Shown one piece after another: positions 1 to 5,173 of a stretch of 18,964 nucleotides of DNA (its first letter is position 1; every line of letters starts with the position of its first letter). Location: the NCBI GenBank assembly GCA_019114585.1, contig DXFE01000021.1, forward strand, positions 1-18,964, written 5' to 3'. A program made the translations under genes and the position numbers. The notes under the pieces were generated by a model. That model had not been told where the DNA came from and did not search any database. It worked only from the letters and a program-made list of their open reading frames with translations. Source of the DNA: Gemmiger_A avium. GTDB lineage: Bacteria; Bacillota; Clostridia; Oscillospirales; Ruminococcaceae.

Positions 1-131
1 ATGTGAAGAACGGCAAGTACTGCGTGGTCAACAACACCTACGAGCCGCAGCACACCACCGTCTACAAGGGCGACGGCTCCAGCTTCGATCTGGACATGGA
101 AGCCAACGAGATCCGCTGGTACGAGATCTGA
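1..131 (+). CDS. C-terminal fragment, probable GH112 beta-galactosyl-hexosamine phosphorylase
   Basis: Only the last 42 codons are present, in the frame of position 3, ending in TGA at 129-131. The tail reads as a small beta-rich domain, with the segments NNTYEPQ, TTVYKGDG and a final NEIRWYEI. From memory this resembles the C-terminal domain of GH112 phosphorylases (1,3-beta-galactosyl-N-acetylhexosamine or galactosyl-rhamnose phosphorylase). These cytoplasmic enzymes use phosphate to split galactosyl disaccharides from mucin or milk glycans, releasing galactose 1-phosphate. No catalytic residue lies in the window, so the assignment rests on the tail alone. A strong terminator begins 31 bases after the stop, so this is the last gene of its transcript. 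Another beta-sandwich-ended carbohydrate enzyme is possible. Confidence 0.45.
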   Translation, partial: VKNGKYCVVNNTYEPQHTTVYKGDGSSFDLDMEANEIRWYEI

Positions 132-162
132 GAATACGGCATCCGCCTGTAGCGAAAAACAG

Positions 163-203
163 CCGCGGAGGTTCCCAACCGGGTACCTCCGCGGTTTTTG
201 TTT
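163..203 (+). terminator. Rho-independent terminator after the partial gene
   Basis: A 14-bp stem (163-176 with 181-194, one T-T mismatch at 173/184) encloses the loop AACC and is followed by TTTTTGTTT at 195-203. The bases just before the stem are A-rich, so it could also act on the opposite strand, though no gene points at it from the right. Confidence 0.9.
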
Positions 204-296
204 GCCCGGCAGCGCAGGGGAGAGGGCGCCATTTCCCGGGAAAACCGCTCCGCCTGCCCGGGCCGGGGCATAAAATACCGCGGTAAAAGGGTGAAC

Positions 297-340
297 GTAA
301 AGAAAAAGTGAAGAAAAAGTGAAGAAAATGTAAAACAAAT
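297..340. promoter_or_regulatory. Probable PhoP (Pho box) operator: four 11-bp direct repeats
   Basis: Four units start at 297, 308, 319 and 330, each of the form GTRAARMAAAW, with an exact 11-bp period. Read on the minus strand they give TTTAC or TTCAC cores separated by about 5-6 bases, close to the Gram-positive PhoP core TT(A/C/T)ACA with 5-bp spacers. An 11-bp period is the usual spacing for dimers of OmpR/PhoB-family regulators. The array ends 36 bases before the -10 hexamer of the phosphate transporter gene, a fitting place for an activator. The repeat is seen directly; the regulator is inferred from the target gene. Confidence 0.6.
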
Positions 341-373
341 GTGCGCAGGATGCTAGGCAAGCCGCATCCGGAT

Positions 374-382
374 TGGTATAAT
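374..382 (+). promoter_or_regulatory. Extended -10 promoter for the Na+/Pi cotransporter
   Basis: A consensus TATAAT at 377-382 is preceded by TG at 374-375, giving the extended -10 form TGnTATAAT. The -35 position (354-359, TAGGCA) is poor, as expected if the upstream 11-bp repeats recruit an activator. The hexamer lies downstream of the ATG at 341, which argues against translation starting there. Confidence 0.7.
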
Positions 383-460
383 AAAATCGTATGGGGCTTT
401 GCGGGCGGGTGCGTGACCGGCGTGGGGCCGTACCACACAGGCGGACAATGGAGCGTGCGT

Positions 461-2242
461 ATGACGATATTTGACGTGATCAATCTGGCCGGCGGCATCG
501 GCCTGTTTTTGTATGGCATGTCCATCATGGGGGCCGGTCTGGAAAAGATCGCCGGCGGCCGGATGGAAAAGGTGCTGCAGAAGCTTACCTGTTCGGTGTG
601 GCGGGCCGTGCTGCTGGGGGCCATCATCACCGGCCTGATCCAGTCCAGTGCGGGCACCACCGTGATCTGCATCGGCCTGGTCAACGCAGGGATCTTCCAG
701 CTGTCCCAGGCCATCGGCGTGATCATGGGCGCCAACATCGGCACCACCGTCACCGGCCAGCTGATCCGTCTGGCCGACATCAGCGGCGACAACCTGCTGC
801 TGACCATGATCAACCCCAAAACCTTTTCGCCTCTGGTGGCGCTGGCCGGCGCCATCCTGTTCGTCTTTTTCAAATCCCCCAAAAAGCGCACTATCGGCCA
901 GGTGCTGATGGGATTCGGCATCCTGTTTACCGGTATGTTCACCATGGAAAACGCCGTGTACCCCCTGCGGGAAAGCGAGCTGTTCCTGGAACTGTTCTCC
1001 AAGCTGCAGAACCCCCTGCTGGGCGTGCTGGCCGGCGCGCTGGTCACCGTGGCCATCCAGAGCTCCTCGGCCAGTGTGGGTATCCTGCAGGCCCTGAGCG
1101 CTACCGGCGCGGTCACCTGGGGCAGTGCCATTCCCATCATTCTGGGCCAGAACATCGGCACCTGTTCCACCCCGCTGATCGCCTCCATGGGCGCTTCCAC
1201 CGCGGCCAAGCGCAGCGCGGTGGTGCATCTGTACTTCAACATCATCGGCACCGTTGTGTTCCTGCTGGGCATCTACGGCCTGCGGGCGGCGGGGCTGTTC
1301 CCCTTCTGGTATGACGTGATGAACAAGGGCGACATCGCCAACTTCCACACCCTGTTCAATGTGGTGGTTACCCTGATGTTCATGCCCTTTACCCGGGTGC
1401 TGGCCTGGCTGGCCGAGCGCACCATCCCGGACAAGCCCGGCGGCGAGCCCGACCTGACCATGCCTGTGCTGGATGAGCGTCTGTTCACCAGCCCGGCCGT
1501 GGCGCTGCAGCAGGCCCGCAACGCGGTGACCAAGATGGGCACCCGGGCTGCCCGCAACGTGCAGCTGGCCCTGCCCATGCTGGAAAAATACGACGAGGAG
1601 ACCGCCGACCAGATCGACCAGCGGGAGAGCCTGATCGACAAGATGGAGGTTGGGGTCAGCAACTATCTGGTGCGCATCAGCGAGCACGAGCTCTCGGAGG
1701 ATGAAAACCAGCAGGTGAACGAGCTGATCAGCTTTATCACCGACTTTGAGCGCATCGGCGATTATGCCATCAACGTGCGGGAGCGCGCCGAGGAGATGCG
1801 GGACAAGGAACTGTCCTTCAGCCAGGCTGCCTACGCGGAGATGGCGGTGCTGTCCGACGCGATCCAGGAGATTCTGGAGCTGACCAACGAGGCGTTCGGG
1901 GAGCCGGGCAGCCAGAGCCTGGACCGGGTGGAGCCGCTGGAAGAAACCATCGACCTGCTCTGCGCCACCATGCGCCGCCGCCATGTGGACCGCCTGCGGG
2001 ACGGCGCCTGCCAGCTGGAAAGCGGCATCATCTTCCTGGATGTGCTCACCGACCTGGAGCGTATCTCCGACCACTGCTCCAACATTGCGGCCCGTCTGGT
2101 GGGGCTGCGCCGCAACGAAACGCTGGACGCCCACGCCCTGCGGCGGGAACTGCACACCGGTGTTCTGCCCGGCTACAGCGAAAGCATGGCCCGCTACCGG
2201 GAAAAATACTGCGAGCGGATGGGTACCGAACTCACCGCCTGA
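461..2242 (+). CDS. Na+/phosphate cotransporter (NptA/PNaS family) with PhoU-like C-terminal domain
   Basis: 593-residue inner-membrane protein predicted to import phosphate driven by sodium. Residues about 1-320 hold the membrane domain with the family's internal repeat: QSSAGTT at 61-67 with GANIGTT at 90-96, repeated as QSSSASV at 200-206 with GQNIGTC at 229-235. The QSS motifs form the substrate and Na+ site in PNaS transporters. Residues about 345-580 are helical and PhoU-like, with the paired signatures FERIGD (429-434) and LERISD (532-537). The ATG at 461 is chosen because TGGAG lies 7 bases upstream, the promoter lies between 341 and 461, and the protein then begins directly with the first membrane helix. 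The length suits bacterial Na/Pi symporter-PhoU fusions. It appears to be monocistronic, between a Pho-box-like operator and a terminator, which supports induction by phosphate limitation. Confidence 0.93.
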   Translation: MTIFDVINLAGGIGLFLYGMSIMGAGLEKIAGGRMEKVLQKLTCSVWRAVLLGAIITGLIQSSAGTTVICIGLVNAGIFQLSQAIGVIMGANIGTTVTGQLIRLADISGDNLLLTMINPKTFSPLVALAGAILFVFFKSPKKRTIGQVLMGFGILFTGMFTMENAVYPLRESELFLELFSKLQNPLLGVLAGALVTVAIQSSSASVGILQALSATGAVTWGSAIPIILGQNIGTCSTPLIASMGASTAAKRSAVVHLYFNIIGTVVFLLGIYGLRAAGLFPFWYDVMNKGDIANFHTLFNVVVTLMFMPFTRVLAWLAERTIPDKPGGEPDLTMPVLDERLFTSPAVALQQARNAVTKMGTRAARNVQLALPMLEKYDEETADQIDQRESLIDKMEVGVSNYLVRISEHELSEDENQQVNELISFITDFERIGDYAINVRERAEEMRDKELSFSQAAYAEMAVLSDAIQEILELTNEAFGEPGSQSLDRVEPLEETIDLLCATMRRRHVDRLRDGACQLESGIIFLDVLTDLERISDHCSNIAARLVGLRRNETLDAHALRRELHTGVLPGYSESMARYREKYCERMGTELTA

Positions 2243-2254
2243 ATCAGACGATAA

Positions 2255-2305
2255 AACGCGCCGGCATTCCGGGCACAAGGCTGCCCCGGAACGCCGGCGC
2301 GTTTT
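2255..2305. terminator. Bidirectional terminator between Na/Pi transporter and sensor kinase
   Basis: A 19-bp stem (2255-2273 with 2285-2303, a single A/C mismatch) and an 11-base loop, followed by TTTT (2302-2305) and preceded by an A-run. It lies between two convergent stop codons and can serve both genes. Confidence 0.9.
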
Positions 2306-2317
2306 CTGGTTTATCGG

Positions 2318-4093
2318 TTATTCCGTGCCCGGCCGCCGCACCGCCGGCAGCCGGATGGTAAAGGCCGAGCCCTCGCCGGGGCGGCTGTCCAGCGTAATGC
2401 GGCCCTGATGCTGCAGCACGATCTGCCGGGCAATGGAAAGCCCCAGCCCGCTGGAGCCCTGCCGCTTGGCCCGGGGCGAGCGGTAGTACCGCAGAAACAC
2501 CTTGTCCTGCTCATCCAACGGGATGCCGGGGCCGGTGTCCCGCACCTCCAGGCAGGCCTCGTTTCCCTCGGCGTACAGCCGCACCGTCACCACGCCGCCC
2601 GGCGGGGTGTAGTGCAGCGCGTTGGTCACCAGATTCTGCAGCGCCTGCTCCAGCCGCAGATCGTCCCCCCAGGCGATGCAGCGGTCCCGGACCTCCAGGG
2701 TCAGCCGCACATCCTGCCGGACGGCAGCTTCCCGCAGCCCGTCGGTTACCCGTTCGGCCAGCGGGGCCAGCGGCACCCGGTCCTCGTCAAAGATCACCTG
2801 TTTTTCCTCCAGCTTGGCCATCAGGAACATGTCCTCTACCAGCTTGCGCATGAAATCCAGCCGGTCCCGCATCACCCCGGTCAGGTTCCCGCCGGTCCCG
2901 GCACCGGATTCCAGCCGGTCCAGACAGCCCTGCACCACAAACAGCGGGGTGCGCAGATCGTGAAAGGCGTTGGCCATAAAGGCCACCCGCTGCACCTGCT
3001 CCTCCCGCAGGGCCCGGGTGCGCTGTTCCACCTGCTGCTCCAGCCCCCGGTTTACCGTTTCCAGCTGGGCGGAAAGCTGTTCCGACCGAGTGAACTGCTC
3101 GGCAAACTTGCGGCTGATGATCCACATCCCGCAGAGCAGAAACGGCAGGTTGAACAGCTTGGCATACTGCATGGTGCGCAAAGAAAAACCCACCGTCTGC
3201 CCGGTCAGGCCGTTCAGGGCAATCACCATCCGCAGCCCCTGGCTCAGTGCCTGCCCGGTCAGGGCCAGCCAGGCGCCGGGCCGCCGGGCGGCGCAGGCCC
3301 ACACCAGCACAAACAGGCTGCACAGAAACAGCCCCGCGTGGGTCAGATCCCACACAGCCGCCGGGATCGCGGCGCACAGCGGGCACCAAAGGGCCAGCAC
3401 AGCCAGTGCCAGCGCCCAGCCGGGCACCCCGCGGCGCTGCCCCGGCAGCGGCAGGCCGAACATCCGGAAACACAAAAACAGGTTCAGCAGCGCGCTCCAT
3501 CCGTAGGCGTTGCGGGTGAGAAAGGCCGCCGCGGCCTGCCCGTCGCTCAGCGAGCCAAGGCTCCATATCGTGAGCATCGCCGCGTAGGCCGCAAACCAGG
3601 CCAGATAGGCCTCGCTGCGCTTGTGCCAGTAAAGGGACAGGGCGTACAGCCCCATCAGCGCCGTGACACCCAGCCCCAGGCCGAACAGGGTGTTGTAGGT
3701 GATAATAGCCTGACGGGCTATGTCCGCATCCGCCAGATACAGTACCGCGCTGCGGCCGGAGGTGGTGCGCTGCAGCTGCACCGGCCCTTCCAGCCGCAGG
3801 CTGGAAAACTGGGAATAGGGCACCGGTCCGGTCAGCAGTTCGCCGCTGCCGTAGAGCGGCCCGTCCAGCGCGCCATACAGCAGGGCGGCCTGGCTGCCGG
3901 AGGTGGGGTTCAGATCAAAAAACTGTTCGTTTCCGTTCCATTCCCAGCCGGTCAGGGCGGCGGGCGCGCCGGGAACCGCCGGTATACCGTTCTGTACGAT
4001 GGGGGCGCGGCCGTTCAGCCAGAAACACAGCCCGAATGTAAGCGCCATCAGCGCCAGCGCCAGTGCGCCGGCCCGCAGCCCGGTGCGGATCAT
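2318..4093 (-). CDS. Membrane sensor histidine kinase with 7TM (7TMR-DISM-like) sensor region
   Basis: 591 residues from the ATG at 4093, preceded by GGGAGG at about 4101-4106. An N-terminal hydrophobic helix (about 7-26) is followed by an extracytosolic segment (about 27-130), then about seven hydrophobic helices (about 133-326) with a spacing like 7TMR-DISM receptors. A short coiled coil (about 330-365) leads into the kinase. The phosphoacceptor is H378 in FHDLRTPL, a variant of the usual SHELRTPL. The ATPase domain has the N box NLVTNALHY (487-495), DTGPGI (519-524), an F box around FLRYYR and GSSGLGL (546-552), so it looks active. It lies back to back with an OmpR-type regulator gene, its likely partner. 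The ligand is unknown; the neighbouring surface flavoprotein reductase suggests its substrate or product. Confidence 0.9.
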   Translation of the reverse strand: MIRTGLRAGALALALMALTFGLCFWLNGRAPIVQNGIPAVPGAPAALTGWEWNGNEQFFDLNPTSGSQAALLYGALDGPLYGSGELLTGPVPYSQFSSLRLEGPVQLQRTTSGRSAVLYLADADIARQAIITYNTLFGLGLGVTALMGLYALSLYWHKRSEAYLAWFAAYAAMLTIWSLGSLSDGQAAAAFLTRNAYGWSALLNLFLCFRMFGLPLPGQRRGVPGWALALAVLALWCPLCAAIPAAVWDLTHAGLFLCSLFVLVWACAARRPGAWLALTGQALSQGLRMVIALNGLTGQTVGFSLRTMQYAKLFNLPFLLCGMWIISRKFAEQFTRSEQLSAQLETVNRGLEQQVEQRTRALREEQVQRVAFMANAFHDLRTPLFVVQGCLDRLESGAGTGGNLTGVMRDRLDFMRKLVEDMFLMAKLEEKQVIFDEDRVPLAPLAERVTDGLREAAVRQDVRLTLEVRDRCIAWGDDLRLEQALQNLVTNALHYTPPGGVVTVRLYAEGNEACLEVRDTGPGIPLDEQDKVFLRYYRSPRAKRQGSSGLGLSIARQIVLQHQGRITLDSRPGEGSAFTIRLPAVRRPGTE

Positions 4094-4129
4094 GGGCGTT
4101 CCTCCCTTTTGCGTGAAATATCCGCATCC

Positions 4130-4159
4130 AGCGTAGCGTCCCGGCGGGGCCGGTGTCAA
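4130..4159 (-). promoter_or_regulatory. Sigma-A-like promoter for the sensor kinase
   Basis: On the minus strand a perfect TTGACA (4154-4159) is followed after 18 bases by TACGCT (4130-4135). The -10 is weak. It sits beside, without overlapping, the -35 of the divergent regulator promoter. Confidence 0.45.
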
Positions 4160-4163
4160 GCGG

Positions 4164-4192
4164 TTGCATGCGCCGCCGGGTTGCGGTACAAT
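4164..4192 (+). promoter_or_regulatory. Sigma-A promoter for the response regulator
   Basis: TTGCAT (4164-4169), a 17-base spacer and TACAAT (4187-4192). The start codon lies 36 bases further on, giving a short leader with AAGGAG at 4215-4220. Confidence 0.7.
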
Positions 4193-4228
4193 AAACAGCG
4201 AACCCCATCGAAATAAGGAGGCCCCGCT

Positions 4229-4930
4229 GTGACAAAGGTGCTTTTGATCGAAGATGACCCGCTGGTAGCCAAGGTGATCCTGTACTATCTGGAACAGGCC
4301 GAGACCTATGAGACCATCTGGGCCCGCAGCGGCGGCGAAGCATTTGCCCACGCCCGGGAATACTTTGACGTGATCCTGCTGGACATTCTGCTGCCGGATG
4401 CCGACGGGGTAGAGCTGTGCGGGCGGCTGCGCAACTGGCAGGCCTGCCCGATCCTGTTTATCTCCTGCCTGGACAACAGCGACACCATCGTGCAGGCGCT
4501 GGAAGCAGGCGGGGACGACTTTATCACCAAACCCTTTGACAACAAGGTGCTGGAGGCCCGCATTCAGGCCAGCCTGCGCCGGTTCCGCCAGCAGGGGCAG
4601 ACACCGGCCGGGCCCGGCGGACGCTGCGGAGACTTCTGCCTGGACGCGGCGGGCCGCACGGTCAGCCTGCCCGGCGGTGGGCAGGCCCATCTCTCCGCCA
4701 CCGAGTACCGCATCCTCAGCTTTTTTATGGAACACATCGGCCAGTGCTTTACCACCCGGGAACTGTACGTGCGCATCTGGGGGGAGAAGAGCCTGGGCGA
4801 CACCCGCACGGTGGTGGTGCACATCCACAACCTGCGGGCCAAGATCGAGCCGGACCCGGAGCATCCCCGCTATCTGAAACAGCGGTTCGGGGAGGGGTAT
4901 ACCTTTGATCCCACCGGCGCGGCAGACTGA
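4229..4930 (+). CDS. OmpR/PhoB-family response regulator
   Basis: 233 residues from a GTG at 4229, with AAGGAG 8 bases upstream. The receiver domain (about 1-115) has the acidic pocket E8-D9-D10, phosphoacceptor D52 in LLDILLPDADG, S79 at the switch position and K101 in the KPF motif. The C-terminal winged helix (about 135-228) contains TEYRILSFF, the recognition helix region TRTVVVHIHNLRAKIE, and the wing GEGYTFD. It is divergent from the 7TM histidine kinase, the expected phosphodonor. It probably controls the flavoprotein gene that starts 243 bases downstream: two inverted copies of a TTAAG-N6-TTAAG motif with the 11-bp pitch of this family lie between them. Confidence 0.95.
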   Translation: MTKVLLIEDDPLVAKVILYYLEQAETYETIWARSGGEAFAHAREYFDVILLDILLPDADGVELCGRLRNWQACPILFISCLDNSDTIVQALEAGGDDFITKPFDNKVLEARIQASLRRFRQQGQTPAGPGGRCGDFCLDAAGRTVSLPGGGQAHLSATEYRILSFFMEHIGQCFTTRELYVRIWGEKSLGDTRTVVVHIHNLRAKIEPDPEHPRYLKQRFGEGYTFDPTGAAD

Positions 4931-4932
4931 CC

Positions 4933-4953
4933 GGTTAAGACAGGATTAAGATT
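4933..4953 (+). promoter_or_regulatory. Candidate response-regulator site, copy 1 (TTAAG-N6-TTAAG)
   Basis: GGTTAAG, five bases, ATTAAGATT. Two TTAAG cores start at 4935 and 4946, exactly 11 bases apart, as in operators of OmpR/PhoB-type regulators. It lies 2 bases after the regulator's stop codon and just before its terminator, an odd place for a promoter operator. A second copy in the opposite orientation lies at 5058-5078. Confidence 0.5.
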
Positions 4954-4954
4954 T

Positions 4955-4988
4955 GGCGGCCCGTTTTTTGGCGGGCCGCCGTTGTTTT
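4955..4988 (+). terminator. Terminator after the response regulator
   Basis: A perfect 9-bp GC stem (4955-4963 with 4972-4980), loop TTTTTTGG, followed by GTTGTTTT. The A/T-rich stretch after it contains further small inverted repeats: GTTTTG/CAAAAC at 4984-4998 and GGTAAAG/CTTTACC at 5018-5042. Confidence 0.8.
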
Positions 4989-5057
4989 GCCCCAAAACGA
5001 TAAAAAAGTAACAGGATGGTAAAGAAAACAGCCGGCTTTACCTGATAGTTTTCTGTC

Positions 5058-5078
5058 AATCTTAATTCCGCCTTAACC
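5058..5078 (-). promoter_or_regulatory. Candidate response-regulator site, copy 2, at the reductase promoter
   Basis: On the minus strand this reads GGTTAAG, five bases, ATTAAGATT: identical to copy 1 (4933-4953) at all 16 fixed positions and at 2 of the 5 spacer positions. It ends 21 bases before the TACAAT of the reductase promoter and so covers the -35 region, the place for a class II activator of the PhoB type. Confidence 0.6.
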
Positions 5079-5099
5079 CCGGCGGGCGCGCGGGTATGG

Positions 5100-5105
5100 T
5101 ACAAT
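5100..5105 (+). promoter_or_regulatory. -10 element of the flavoprotein reductase promoter
   Basis: TACAAT at 5100-5105 without a recognisable -35 at 17 bases; the TTAAG motif occupies that region instead. The leader of about 60 bases carries a small hairpin (CCGCCGG 5117-5123 with CCGGCGG 5129-5135). Confidence 0.55.
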
Positions 5106-5173
5106 AATCCGCGGAGCCGCCGGAGAGGCCGGCGGACAAAGAGAGTACGCAGAAAAGGAGTTCGAGGAATCCG

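Noticed and set aside
297..340. Short-spaced repeats considered as a CRISPR or microsatellite
   Set aside because: 11-bp units without spacers, in front of a promoter; an operator explains them better.
341..460. N-terminal extension of the Na/Pi transporter starting at 341
   Set aside because: The TATAAT promoter lies inside it, the extra 40 residues match nothing, and the ATG at 461 has a proper ribosome binding site.
353..2278. Minus-strand frame of 641 codons opposite the Na/Pi transporter, and similar long frames at 2408-4216 (+), 10013-11236 (+), 14217-16154 (+) and 16178-18136 (-)
   Set aside because: Low-complexity translations without ribosome binding sites or domains. The opposite strand has an unmistakable family in each case.
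4094..4864. Upstream extension of the sensor kinase frame to 4864
   Set aside because: It overlaps the response regulator and both promoters; the ATG at 4093 has a GGGAGG site and begins a membrane helix.
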